Source: Granulicella arctica
Lineage (GTDB): Bacteria; Acidobacteriota; Terriglobia; Terriglobales; Acidobacteriaceae
Reading direction: 5' to 3'
Length of the DNA stretch: 64,000 nt
Assembly: GCF_025685605.1 (NCBI RefSeq)
Contig: NZ_JAGTUT010000001.1
Span: 2,666,001 to 2,730,000 of the forward strand
Positions 39,389 to 48,740 of this stretch are shown here, piece after piece (position 1 is the first letter of the stretch; every line of letters starts with the position of its first letter). The position numbers were made by a program, and so were the translations under genes. The notes under the pieces were generated by a model that had not been told where the DNA came from, ran no database searches, and was given only the letters and a program-made list of their open reading frames with translations.

Positions 39389-40348
39389 CTAACAGGGTTC
39401 ATCCCGGAGCTGTTTCAAAATACGTCCGGTTGCGGAGGACAGTGGACCGTCGATGGTGCAGCCGCTGGCAGTTCGATGACCGCCGCCACCGAAGCTTTCA
39501 GCTGCGTGCGCTACGTTTACTCGGCCCTTGCTGCGAATGCTGAGGCGAAACTGGTTGTCAGATGGCAGTTCGCGCAGGAACACAGCAGACTCGACCCCTG
39601 CGATGCTAATCAGGTGGTTTACGACACCTTCGCAGTCCTCCGGGGTAGCGCCTGCGCGATGCAGGTCCTGCTGCGTGACCCAACTCCATGCTATCTGACC
39701 GTCACATTCCAGATTGGAGAGTGCTGCGCCTAGAAGTTTGACCTTGCTCAAGGGCGAGGTGAAGAGGACGTCACGGGCGATCTGGCTTGGGCTTGCACCT
39801 TTGACAGCAAGGGTATGAGCAAGTTCGAAGGTCTCCGCCGAGGTGCCTGGATAGGTAAACGACCCGGTATCGGACATGACGGCTGTATAAAGACAGGTCG
39901 CCATGGATGGGGTGAGGTCAACTTTCGTGGCCTCCGCGATGCGGTAGACCAACACTGCGACGGCACATGCGTTCTCATCAATCCAGTTAAAGGCACCGTA
40001 AGGTCGGCCGCTCGCATGATGGTCGATGTTGATGACAAATCTGCTGCCCAGGTCCAGTAAACCGGTGCGCTCGATGCTGTCACACTCCAGAATGACGACA
40101 GCGCCTTCCTTGCCTCCGACGCGGGTAGCTCGCCGGATTCGCCCCACATTGGGGAGCGTCGCATAGATCTCCGGAACCGGGTCGGCGAAGACGATCTCTA
40201 CATCGTGGCCCATCTGATCGAGGATTTCAGCCAGGGCGAGCGCCGAGCCAACTGCGTCGCCATCCGGCCGGGCGTGAGCTGTGACGATCACATGGTGGTG
40301 CGCTTGCAGAACCTGCAGCAAGGCGACGATATTTTCTTCGTGGGTCAT
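39389..40348 (-). CDS. nrnA: DHH-family phosphoesterase, NrnA-like (nanoRNase / pAp phosphatase)
   Basis: 319 residues. NrnA degrades 2-5 nt RNAs and dephosphorylates pAp. DHH domain: HARPDGDAVGSALALAEIL, ILECDSIERTG and NIDHHASG; DHHA1 domain: GGGHRTASGCTI. The start overlaps the rbfA stop (ATGA), so the two are coupled. The neighbour rbfA fits the conserved infB-ylxP-rbfA-nrnA order. Confidence 0.93.
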   Translation of the reverse strand: MTHEENIVALLQVLQAHHHVIVTAHARPDGDAVGSALALAEILDQMGHDVEIVFADPVPEIYATLPNVGRIRRATRVGGKEGAVVILECDSIERTGLLDLGSRFVINIDHHASGRPYGAFNWIDENACAVAVLVYRIAEATKVDLTPSMATCLYTAVMSDTGSFTYPGTSAETFELAHTLAVKGASPSQIARDVLFTSPLSKVKLLGAALSNLECDGQIAWSWVTQQDLHRAGATPEDCEGVVNHLISIAGVESAVFLRELPSDNQFRLSIRSKGRVNVAHAAESFGGGGHRTASGCTIDGPLSSATGRILKQLRDEPC

Positions 40349-40758
40349 GACTTAGCTGCGCTCTCCGTCGGGGCAGCAGCGGCATCTGCGCGCTTCTTAT
40401 CGCGTTTCCGCATACGGCCGAGCAGCTCATCCATGCGCTCTGTCATCTTCTCGGAACGGTCAATTGCGAAGGTGAGTTCAGGTACGTGGCGCACACCCAT
40501 TCTGTCGCGGAGCATGGAGCGAATGTAGCCGCGGGCGGTCATCAGGCCGGCGAGTGTCTCATCCTCCTCCGCGGCGTCTCCATGGACAGCCACGAAGATG
40601 CGGGCAGCCTTGCCGCCGGGGGTAAGGACTACCTCGGTGACGTAGCAGGGAGCTATTCGGGGATCCGAGAGTTCGCCCTCCAGCATGGCTCCGATTTCCT
40701 CGGAGAAGGTACTGGCAACGCGATTTCTATGATGTGTTCTTGCTCGAGGTTCTGGCAT
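40345..40758 (-). CDS. rbfA: Ribosome-binding factor A
   Basis: 137 residues. RbfA is needed for late 30S assembly and cold adaptation. Typical KH-like fold: RNRVASTFSEEIGAMLEGEL, DPRIAPCYVTEVVLT, AARIFVAVHGD and RHVPELTFAIDRS. A Lys/Ala-rich tail ends the protein. Overlaps nrnA by 4 bp. Confidence 0.95.
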   Translation of the reverse strand: MPEPRARTHHRNRVASTFSEEIGAMLEGELSDPRIAPCYVTEVVLTPGGKAARIFVAVHGDAAEEDETLAGLMTARGYIRSMLRDRMGVRHVPELTFAIDRSEKMTERMDELLGRMRKRDKKRADAAAAPTESAAKS

Positions 40759-40831
40759 TTGTTTTTCTAGTACAACGCTTTAGCATACCAAGTTCCAGCG
40801 GGGTCGTTCTGTAAAACTTGCAGGGGGAGGC

Positions 40832-41128
40832 CTACTCCGTGATAACTTCGGCAAACGAGTCCGAGAGTTCCGCCCCGAGATGGGTGAGAATTCGGTTGAC
40901 AGCGCTATCGATTTCTTCGAGCTGGCCCATCAAATAGGCGTTTGATCCGGAGATGCAGACGATGCCAAGGGTTGCTCGGTTCCAAACGACACCTTCGTCA
41001 AGCTCGGCGATGGAGAGATTGAAGCTATGCCTAAGTTTGTCCTTGAGAGATCGAACGACATGGCGGCGGTCCTTCAGCGACTGCGCATGAGGAATGCTCA
41101 CCTCCAGCATCAGCTTTCCAATCGGCAT
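40832..41128 (-). CDS. DUF503 protein (YlxP-like)
   Basis: 98 residues. Start MPIGKLMLEVSIPHAQSLKDRRHVV is the DUF503 signature; it ends LSDSFAEVITE. YlxP proteins are encoded next to infB and rbfA in many bacteria and are suspected to help ribosome maturation. Here it heads a ylxP-rbfA-nrnA unit that lies about 6 kb from infB. Confidence 0.9.
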   Translation of the reverse strand: MPIGKLMLEVSIPHAQSLKDRRHVVRSLKDKLRHSFNLSIAELDEGVVWNRATLGIVCISGSNAYLMGQLEEIDSAVNRILTHLGAELSDSFAEVITE

Positions 41129-41150
41129 CGATCATTTCCCCTTTGCAACG

Positions 41151-41190
41151 AAGAATGGCTGCTCGGAGCATAACCCGAGCAGCCGTTCTT
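41151..41190 (-). terminator. Terminator after the 1616-residue secreted protein gene
   Basis: GGCTGCTCGG (41157-41166) pairs with CCGAGCAGCC (41175-41184). The flanks AAGAAT and GTTCTT lengthen the stem to 16 bp with one GU. Lies 25 bp after the stop at 41215. Confidence 0.75.
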
Positions 41191-41214
41191 CGCGGTAGTG
41201 CAGTCTAGTTCAGG

Positions 41215-44200
41215 TTATTTAATGGCTCCTCTTCGCGTCACAGGCACCTTCTTGGCTAAGACGGCCATGGCAGGTACTTGGACTGCATTCGACGTCGTTG
41301 GCAGATAGGCGTCGGGAGTCGAAGGCATGTACGTGGCTGAGACCTGATGTGAGATTGCGTCCTCAGTAAGGCCACTAAGGGTATAGACACCGGTTTGCGT
41401 TCCGAGTTGGATGCCCAGACTGACGCTGGCAAAGCTCGTGACAGCAAAGTCCGGTTTCCCATCCCCGTTCAGATCGCCGATGGACAATTGATATGGTGCT
41501 GAGACGGAAGGAAATGTTACCTGCGCATTGAAGGTACCGTCACCCTTGCCCGTAAGAACACCGATGGTGTTCGAACCGTAGTTGGTGACTGCCAGATCCT
41601 GCAATCCGTCGCCATTGAAATCGACGACCGCAATCGAGGTTGGTTCGATGCCTGTTGCATAGGTTGTCGTGGCGAAGCCTCCACCGGCCTGGTTGAGCAA
41701 GATGGTGACACTTCCCGTGGTAGGAGGAGCATTTGGGTCGCCGAGGTTGCTAATAGCCACGTCGGGAAGCCCATCCTGGTTGAAGTCACCGACGACAGCT
41801 GAATACGGCGTTCCGCCCGTGGCGTACGTGATCGCTGCGGAATGATTGAAGCTCCCACTGCCATCTCCTCGCAGGTAGAAGACGTTATTCGGGAAGCTGT
41901 TGACCACCATCAGGTCAGGATTACCGTCGCCGTTGAAGTCCGCCACAACCGAGAGGAATGCATCTTTTCCGACGGGAGTAGAGGTGGGTGCAGCAAAGCT
42001 GCCATCGCCGTTACCCAGCAGGATACTGATGGTCCCTTCCGTCATATTGGTGGTCACTAGGTCCTGGAAGCCATCCTTATTGAAGTCTGCGATGGTCAGG
42101 CCGTACGGCTCAGGGAACGTCATTGCGCCGGGCGTACCGGTGCTGCCGGTGTTGTAGCTCTGTTGAGCCTGGAAGGTTCCGTCTCCAATCCCAAGCAGAA
42201 TGCTTACTGTGCCGCTGACAAGGTTACTGACCGCGAGATCTGCCTTGCCATCGTTGTTGAAGTCGCCAACAACGACACCATATGGTGCTCTGCCGGTTGT
42301 GTAAGCTACCGGTGCTTTGTAGGAAGGAGTTGCACCACCGTTACCGAGGAGCACGCGAACCGTATTGTCTCCTAGGTTGGTGATCGCGAGGTCTGGAATG
42401 CCGTCCTTGTTGAAGTCGCCGATAGCGGAGACCAGGGAACTCGTGCTGGTTGCGCCGGTGTTCAAGATGGTAGGTAGTGCCATCGTTGGGGTGAGCGAGG
42501 CTAACGTGCCGACAGTATCGGTGCTGGCCGTGGAGTCGTTGAAGTGGACCTGGCCTCCTGGTACGGACAAGCCCGCGAAGGTCACGGTATCCGTCAGGCT
42601 GTACGAGGAGCCCGAGGTGGTGAAGGTCAGCAGGCTTGAGGTGAGATAGGTGGAGGTTGGTGTGACGACGAAGGAACTTTGCTGCGAGTTGGAGGGAAGA
42701 ACGCTCGTCGTGCCCGGGAACTGTGCCTGAAAGCTGTGGCTTCCTGCGCCGGGGGTGAAGGTGAAGGTTGCTGTTCCCGCAGAGGTCAGCTCCGCCGAGC
42801 CAATGAGCGAGGAGCTTGTCATTGTGTCATAGAAGTTGACTTTGCCGGCGGCGACGGGAGCTCCTGCGGTGACCGTCGCGGTGAGCGTGACGACAGTGCC
42901 GCTGTTGACAGGGGAGGCAGGGCTGGTTGCAAGCGAGGTCGTTGTGGCGGCCTTGATTGCAGCGACTCCCTGACCTGATAGCGATGAGGTGTAGGTGGCG
43001 TTGCTCATCGCGACGATCAGCGTTCCAGTGCGCGTGCCGGTGGTGATTGGCGTGAGGGTGACGTTGATCGAGCAGGTGGAACCGACCGCGAGCGTAGTGT
43101 TGCAGTTAACGCTGGCGGCGTAATCGCCCGTGGCGGTGACCGAGGTAAAGCTTATGGCAGTTTCGCCGGTGTTGGTGATGGTGAATACCTGACCGGTGGA
43201 GGCGACGCCGACGGTGTTCGTCCCGAAGTTAGCGGACGTCGGCGTGAGCGTGGCGCTTGAGATCGGAGCAGGAAGGATGAAGTAACCTACTGCAGCATCA
43301 TGATCCGAATTACGGTCCGGGACTGTTGCGTTGTTGTACGACGACTCCGGGAAGTCCGCGTTCATGTGGGCGTAAGCAAGGTGAGCACCCGCGCTTGCGA
43401 GATCCTGTGTAACGACCATATGGTCGAGGATCTGCGCGCTCCCGTCCTCCTGATACGACCAGCGTTCGGGCTGGGGCAGAGTAAGCGCGAGATCGACGAG
43501 CGGAGGAGTTACAAGTCCAGCAACACCGGGCTGCACGACCTGATCCGCGGGAAGGACGTTCACGTTCGTGTAGGTTGCGAGCGTGTCTGTGTAGCCGTCT
43601 GAGAACTCAAACGCGTTGAAGTCGCCGCCTGAGATGACGTGCTTGCCGGCTGCCTGGAGGCTCTGGATGTACCTGGTGATGTCCTCGGCTTGAAGCTCTT
43701 TCTTCTGACGAGTGGAGGTGGAGGTGGGACTGTTTACGTTGATCAGCGACTTCATGTGGTTGACGATGACGGTGACCGGGTAGTCCGTGGCACCGGCGCG
43801 CTTGATACCGGCGTTCAGGACCAGCCATGGCCGATCGTTTAGCGTGATCGGGCTGCTTGCGCCTGTGGGTGTAAAGGTCTCACCCGCACCGAACTGGGAG
43901 AAGCCGAGGTTGTCGACTGTGTTCTTGACGAGGAAGCCGACTGAGATGCCGGTGCCGTCCTGCGTGAAGTAGGTTGAGTTGTCCGTGCTGATGCCGGTAT
44001 ACAGTCCGGGTGTTCCCGCGTCGCTGTTGATCTGATTGGCGATGTCGTTCGCAACGCTCTGGTTCTCAACCTCTTCGATGGTGACGACGTCAGGAGAGTT
44101 GAGAACGTTCCGAACGGCAAGTGAAACTTTTTGCAGTCGGCGCGTGTAGGCGGCCTGCGTCAGGTCGGGATGATCCGGTGTAGCAGTGGCGCCGGTCGAC

Positions 44201-46065
44201 GTCTTGTAGATGTCGTCAGAGGCCAACGTGTTGAAGAAGCGTTCAATGTTGTAGGAAGCGACGGTGAACTCATTCGCCGCCTTCGGAGCTACAGGCTGGA
44301 CTGTCAGACCCGGCGTCACCTGCGAGCGGTCATAGGTCGCGTCGAGAATGAGGCGGCTGGGATCGTAGAAGCTGTCTGTGGTGAAGGTGAAGTCGAGAAC
44401 GCCGGTGACGTTGTTGAGAACGGTTCCGGTCGAGAGCTCGATCGCGCTTCCGCCAGCTATGTCGGAGTCGACATAAATCCGCTCTGGGTTGTCATCAAAA
44501 ACTGCGACGTTGGCCGGTCTTCCGGGGACAGTCGGGTCGCGAAGATCGATACCGGGTTCGCGGAAGGGTCGTGGGGTGCTGCCGATGACGGTATAGAAGG
44601 TGCCATCGCTGGCGATTGTCTCGCTGGCCTCAGTGAGGCTTCCAGCAGTGCCGGAGGTGGTTGTCAACGACGAGAAGGCAACCCGCATACCTTCATACGG
44701 CGTGAGTTGGAAGAGGCCCCCGCCGGGGGTGAGGTCTGCGGGAGTGAGTGTGATGGGTGCCGGGAGCGGACTACCTACGCCGTTGACAGTAGTCGTCGGT
44801 CCGCTGATCTCCGTCGCCGGCGTGCTGCTGCCTGCCACGGTCGGAGTACTAAGAGCAGGAAAGGTGGCAACAAGCCCAGTCACCGTCACGTTGGCACCCA
44901 CCACTACATTCGTGGGAACTTTACCAGTTCCATAGAAAACCTGGATGCCCTCTGGGGTAAGAGGATCACCGTCCTTTGCGGAATCGGGAGTCTGTATGAA
45001 GAAGGCGGCCGGAATGACAGCGGTGACGATACCGTTGGTGGTGACCTGCTGTCCCGCGTAGGGCGATAGCACTACCGAGGACTTGGACTTGCGGCCTTGA
45101 ATGACGTCAATTGCGACCGTAGCAGTAGGCTGATTGACCGTCAGCGAGATGCTGGCGGAAGCCGTATGCGCCTGGGCATCCGTGACCGTAATCGGGAGCG
45201 AGATGGCTCCTTGTGCAGTCGTTGTTACCGTTGCCGTGGCCGAGTAGGTCCCGTCGCCGTTGATCGTGAAGGCCTGGGTCTGCGAACCACCGATGAGTCG
45301 AAGGTCACCGACGACGGTGATACCAGTGCTCGCAGGGGAAGTGGCAGGCGTTACGATCACTGTAAGCGTGACAGGATTGCCCGCGGTGACTGCTGCTGGA
45401 TTTGCGCTACCAGTTGCGCTGAGGGCGCCTACTGCACCGCCGCTGCTTGAATTGCGCGGGTTCGGGGGGCTCAGAAGCGTGAAGTCGGTGTTGTTGTTGC
45501 CTGAATAAGCTCCGCGCACGTCAGAGTGGGTGGCGTCAGGTGCAGGGGCGAAGCTGGTGCCCTCAAAGCAGGTTGCCGTGGTGCCGTAGCCGACAAAATC
45601 AATAATTCTTGCGTCAGCCAGAATGATCGGGCATGTATTGTCTGCTGACAGCAGACTGGTGATGTTCGCCAGAAAGATCTTACCGGCGCTGGCGGCTGCG
45701 GAAATCGCGGGTGCTGCGGTGGCATCTGGCGTAGGCAACGCAGCGCCAATGCCAGTCGGTGTAGACAACTGAACAAGAAAGTAGTGGCCCGGGACGATGG
45801 TTACATTGGGCAATGCAAATGAACTTGATGGCGCACCGCCTGCGGACGCGTACTGAACCGAAAGGCCGCTGGTGCTCAGACTGCCGCTAGTTGGATTAAA
45901 AATTTCGACAAAATCGGCGTTGTACGTCGCGCCAGAATTGCCGCCTGCGCCGTACATCTGGGAGATGACGAGGTGATTTGGAGTCTGGCTATAGGCCGAC
46001 AGTGTTGAAAGAGCGATGAGCGAGGAAAGCAGATAGGAGAGTCGGGTGAAGACTGATTTTTTCAA
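41215..46065 (-). CDS. Secreted multidomain protein: lamin-tail, endo/exonuclease-phosphatase, Ig-like and FG-GAP repeats
   Basis: 1616 residues from TTG 46065, preceded by GAGG; the in-frame ATG 46188 would add 41 residues before the signal peptide (KKSVFTRLSYLLSSLIALS). Order: lamin-tail domain (about 35-160, HLVISQMYGAGGN), Ig-like stretch, endonuclease/exonuclease/phosphatase domain (about 600-925: ASYNIERFF, VVTIEEVEN, ISGGDFNAFE, RNSDHDAAVGY), choice-of-anchor-D domain (about 940-1040), Ig-like repeat, then FG-GAP/VCBS repeats (about 1190-1540: VVGDFNNDGKADLAVSN). Probably an extracellular nuclease or phosphoesterase like ExeM. C-terminus ends in a short basic tail. Confidence 0.9.
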   Translation of the reverse strand: MKKSVFTRLSYLLSSLIALSTLSAYSQTPNHLVISQMYGAGGNSGATYNADFVEIFNPTSGSLSTSGLSVQYASAGGAPSSSFALPNVTIVPGHYFLVQLSTPTGIGAALPTPDATAAPAISAAASAGKIFLANITSLLSADNTCPIILADARIIDFVGYGTTATCFEGTSFAPAPDATHSDVRGAYSGNNNTDFTLLSPPNPRNSSSGGAVGALSATGSANPAAVTAGNPVTLTVIVTPATSPASTGITVVGDLRLIGGSQTQAFTINGDGTYSATATVTTTAQGAISLPITVTDAQAHTASASISLTVNQPTATVAIDVIQGRKSKSSVVLSPYAGQQVTTNGIVTAVIPAAFFIQTPDSAKDGDPLTPEGIQVFYGTGKVPTNVVVGANVTVTGLVATFPALSTPTVAGSSTPATEISGPTTTVNGVGSPLPAPITLTPADLTPGGGLFQLTPYEGMRVAFSSLTTTSGTAGSLTEASETIASDGTFYTVIGSTPRPFREPGIDLRDPTVPGRPANVAVFDDNPERIYVDSDIAGGSAIELSTGTVLNNVTGVLDFTFTTDSFYDPSRLILDATYDRSQVTPGLTVQPVAPKAANEFTVASYNIERFFNTLASDDIYKTSTGATATPDHPDLTQAAYTRRLQKVSLAVRNVLNSPDVVTIEEVENQSVANDIANQINSDAGTPGLYTGISTDNSTYFTQDGTGISVGFLVKNTVDNLGFSQFGAGETFTPTGASSPITLNDRPWLVLNAGIKRAGATDYPVTVIVNHMKSLINVNSPTSTSTRQKKELQAEDITRYIQSLQAAGKHVISGGDFNAFEFSDGYTDTLATYTNVNVLPADQVVQPGVAGLVTPPLVDLALTLPQPERWSYQEDGSAQILDHMVVTQDLASAGAHLAYAHMNADFPESSYNNATVPDRNSDHDAAVGYFILPAPISSATLTPTSANFGTNTVGVASTGQVFTITNTGETAISFTSVTATGDYAASVNCNTTLAVGSTCSINVTLTPITTGTRTGTLIVAMSNATYTSSLSGQGVAAIKAATTTSLATSPASPVNSGTVVTLTATVTAGAPVAAGKVNFYDTMTSSSLIGSAELTSAGTATFTFTPGAGSHSFQAQFPGTTSVLPSNSQQSSFVVTPTSTYLTSSLLTFTTSGSSYSLTDTVTFAGLSVPGGQVHFNDSTASTDTVGTLASLTPTMALPTILNTGATSTSSLVSAIGDFNKDGIPDLAITNLGDNTVRVLLGNGGATPSYKAPVAYTTGRAPYGVVVGDFNNDGKADLAVSNLVSGTVSILLGIGDGTFQAQQSYNTGSTGTPGAMTFPEPYGLTIADFNKDGFQDLVTTNMTEGTISILLGNGDGSFAAPTSTPVGKDAFLSVVADFNGDGNPDLMVVNSFPNNVFYLRGDGSGSFNHSAAITYATGGTPYSAVVGDFNQDGLPDVAISNLGDPNAPPTTGSVTILLNQAGGGFATTTYATGIEPTSIAVVDFNGDGLQDLAVTNYGSNTIGVLTGKGDGTFNAQVTFPSVSAPYQLSIGDLNGDGKPDFAVTSFASVSLGIQLGTQTGVYTLSGLTEDAISHQVSATYMPSTPDAYLPTTSNAVQVPAMAVLAKKVPVTRRGAIK

Positions 46066-46497
46066 GTAAACCTCGGACAGAATGGATGACCGTGAGACAT
46101 GGCATGATGAAACGGATAAAGTTGGAAAGCCGTCGAGAGGCACGGTGCCATGGAAAGTACTAATTAGGTGTGTATTTGTTTGTAGCATTCAGCGCGTGGA
46201 AACAGGCAGGCAGACGTATTAATTCTTACGAAATACTTAGTGCTGGGGACAGTAAAGACCCGCGAAAGCTATCGCTGTAGGGCTTACTCACGGCGAGCAC
46301 CTGATCGAGCATGGTGCTCCTAGAGTGATCTTTATTTGGTCGAAGGAACGTCAAACTTCCAACAATGGCCCGGCCGAAAGCGTCGGGCCATTATTGCGCT
46401 GGTCTTTGAGAATTCAAGATCAGATCCAGGTAAGTCGCATGGCACTTAGCGTTGCAGATACATGTGACAGCAACAATCGGAGCACACCGACAGCATG
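46066..46497. other. Intergenic region before the secreted nuclease gene
   Basis: 432 bases. Apart from the terminator at 46364-46392 and the ribosome site next to 46065, I see no gene. No promoter with good spacing was found for the nuclease gene, although AT-rich patches occur near 46160-46240. Confidence 0.4.
46364..46392 (-). terminator. Terminator after the GH27 gene
   Basis: AATGGCCCG (46364-46372) and CGGGCCATT (46384-46392), loop of 11. On minus it is followed by GTTGG, so the U-tract is short. It lies about 105 bp after the GH27 stop. Confidence 0.55.
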
Positions 46498-48069
46498 TCA
46501 GTTCCTGGTGGATGCAATTCGAAGCAGGGTGACGCCATGTGCCGGAACCTGCGTGTCGAATCGATCACCGGTCGTGGCTACGGCGGCGTGCTTCCAGAGA
46601 TCGCGCGCCTGAACCTTCTTGCCACCGAGACCGCCGGGGAGAGTAGCCCAGGCAAATCCCGACTGAGCAGACTGGTCGCCGCGATTGAAGATGCCGACGA
46701 TGATCGAACCGTCCTGCATCCCTCTCCATAACGTCTCGACCGAGCCATCCTTGGAGAGCGACTGTGTCGGCTTCGCAGCAGGGTCTTGATCGATAGCGAT
46801 GACCTCGCCGTTCATCAGGATGGACTTGGTCTCATCCGTCATGGTGCGAAGGTCGTTGCCAGCCAGCAGCGGAGCCGAAAGCATCGACCAGAGACTCATG
46901 TGCGTGCGGTACTCGTCGGCGTTCATGCCGCCGTTGCCGACTTCGAGCATATCCGGATCGTTCCAGTGACCGGGCCGCGTGTACGAGGCGATGGCGATCT
47001 GGCTGAATCCGATCTTGTCCATTGACGCCCACTTATCCTCGATGTCGCCAGTAGTCCGCCACGAATTGCCGCTGACCTTTGCACCCCACTTCCAGGGGTC
47101 AAAGTCGCCGTACTGACACAGGCTGTAGACGATAGGCCGGTTGGTCTTTGCAAGTGCCTCACCCATCTTCTGGTACAGCCCACGCTCCGTTGCTTCGGAG
47201 AGGGTGTAGACATCACGAGCGCCGCAGAGGTCGTACTTCAGATAATCGAACCCCCATGCAGCGTAGGTCTTTGCGTCCTGTTCTTCGTGGCCGAAGCTGC
47301 CCTCATAGTTGGCGCAGGTCTTTGGTCCGGGCGAAGAGTAAATGCCGATCTTCAAGCCCTTCGAATGCACGTAGTCCGCAAGGGCCTTCATGTTCGGAAA
47401 CTTGCTGTTCGTCGTGATGTTGCCGGAGCTATCACGACCCAGCTCCCAGGTGTCGTCGATATTGATGTAGACATAACCAGCCTTACTCATACCGCTCGAG
47501 ACCATAGCGTCTGCCATGGTGCGTACGTCGGCATCGGTAATTCTTCCGGCGAATTTGTTCCAGCTGTTCCAACCCATCGGCGGCGTGCGGACGAGGCCGT
47601 TGTCTGGCAGATCGCGGAGCACGGGCAGGGGGAGGGGAGCTGGTGGCAGGGCAGCCTCTTTGGTCGTACGCACTGCATCGCCCTTGCTGATCTCGCTGCG
47701 GCGGTTTTTGGATTCGAGCGTTAGCTTATCTCCCTGATACGTGCCGTCGAAGATCATCGGGGGACGGGTCCTGCCTGCCTCGACGGGCGGGGTTGCGACG
47801 AGATGCACCGCGCTGCCGCTGATCGTGCCCGCAAGGGGAATACCGTGTGGTCCTCTGCTGAGAAGACGGCCCGTGATGGCTTCGCCATTGGCGTTGAGCT
47901 CGAAGAAGGTTTCTCGGGAGGTGCCGTCACCGACAGGGATTCGCAGATCCCAATAGCCAGTGATGCTGTTTTGCGCGTGGGCAGAGGGAGACGCTGCGGC
48001 CAACAGGTTGAGCGTGCAGGCAAGCCCAACGCCCAGGCGCAACGAACGAGACATGCGAGTTGCGGACAT
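46498..48069 (-). CDS. GH27 alpha-galactosidase, secreted
   Basis: 523 residues with a signal peptide (ending about SAHAQ, residue 33). A beta-rich N-terminal segment of about 110 residues precedes the TIM barrel. Barrel motifs: PPMGWNSWNKF, YVYINIDDTWE, nucleophile Asp280 in YLKYDLC, acid/base Asp342 in TTGDIED, then the C-terminal beta domain. The family removes alpha-galactosyl (some members alpha-N-acetylgalactosaminyl or beta-arabinopyranosyl) units from plant polysaccharides. AGAGGAA precedes ATG. The N-terminal segment recurs, from memory, in acidobacterial glycosidases. Confidence 0.94.
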   Translation of the reverse strand: MSATRMSRSLRLGVGLACTLNLLAAASPSAHAQNSITGYWDLRIPVGDGTSRETFFELNANGEAITGRLLSRGPHGIPLAGTISGSAVHLVATPPVEAGRTRPPMIFDGTYQGDKLTLESKNRRSEISKGDAVRTTKEAALPPAPLPLPVLRDLPDNGLVRTPPMGWNSWNKFAGRITDADVRTMADAMVSSGMSKAGYVYINIDDTWELGRDSSGNITTNSKFPNMKALADYVHSKGLKIGIYSSPGPKTCANYEGSFGHEEQDAKTYAAWGFDYLKYDLCGARDVYTLSEATERGLYQKMGEALAKTNRPIVYSLCQYGDFDPWKWGAKVSGNSWRTTGDIEDKWASMDKIGFSQIAIASYTRPGHWNDPDMLEVGNGGMNADEYRTHMSLWSMLSAPLLAGNDLRTMTDETKSILMNGEVIAIDQDPAAKPTQSLSKDGSVETLWRGMQDGSIIVGIFNRGDQSAQSGFAWATLPGGLGGKKVQARDLWKHAAVATTGDRFDTQVPAHGVTLLRIASTRN

Positions 48070-48176
48070 TGATGGTTCCTCTCAGATCAAAGACGTTGGA
48101 CTGGGTGCGTAAATACGGGTCTAGAGCGAAGCCTCTGAAATGTAACCAACTACATCACTATGTGCAAGTGGAGAGA

Positions 48177-48740
48177 CTACGCGACTTCGTAAAGCTCTCT
48201 CGCGCGCGCCAAAGTCTCAGGGGTATCTACATCGAGTTCACCGCCGGGCAGGTCGACTGTTCTCGCGGTCTTCAATAAATCGCGAGCACCAGTGTCGCCC
48301 TGCAACTCCATCAAATCCTCGAAGGTTGCCGCAGGGAAGTACGCTGGAACACCGCGGCGTCCCGCATAGGCTGAGGCGGCGACTTCGTTCGTCTGCATGA
48401 GTGCCAGTAGATGCGACACCGTAAGAGCAGGCTGATCGCAAGCTAGCACGACAGCAGCATCGACACGGCCGTCTATCGCAGCGACGCCGCACACGATCGA
48501 CTCAGCCATCCCATCTTCCCAATCGGCATTGATGACGATCTCTGCGTTGCCAAGATTGGAGGCTGTAAGGATCGTTTCAGCCGATGCTCCAAGTACGACG
48601 ATCACCGGTTCGCATCCGGCTTCGGCAGCGATGCGCACCGTTCGTTCCAGCAACAGTTCACCGCTGAACGAGATGAGCTGCTTCGGCTCTCCCAACCGGG
48701 TCGACGCGCCTGCAGCAAGGATGATCGCGCCAACGCTCAC
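48177..48740 (-). CDS. mocA: Molybdenum cofactor cytidylyltransferase-like protein
   Basis: 187 residues from GTG 48740, which overlaps the xdhC stop (GTGA). MocA transfers CMP to molybdopterin, giving the cofactor form used by xanthine-oxidase-family enzymes. Motifs: nucleotide-binding AIILAAGASTRLGEPKQLI, acidic LACDQPALT, and GRRGVPAYFP. The gene is coupled to xdhC and lies beside the molybdenum hydroxylase subunits, which supports this role over other NTP transferases. Confidence 0.88.
   Translation of the reverse strand: MSVGAIILAAGASTRLGEPKQLISFSGELLLERTVRIAAEAGCEPVIVVLGASAETILTASNLGNAEIVINADWEDGMAESIVCGVAAIDGRVDAAVVLACDQPALTVSHLLALMQTNEVAASAYAGRRGVPAYFPAATFEDLMELQGDTGARDLLKTARTVDLPGGELDVDTPETLARARELYEVA

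Noticed and set aside
41500..42420. DNA repeat array or CRISPR-like pattern
   Set aside because: The periodicity comes from degenerate FG-GAP protein repeats; no identical direct repeats with spacers. No CRISPR array was seen anywhere in the window.
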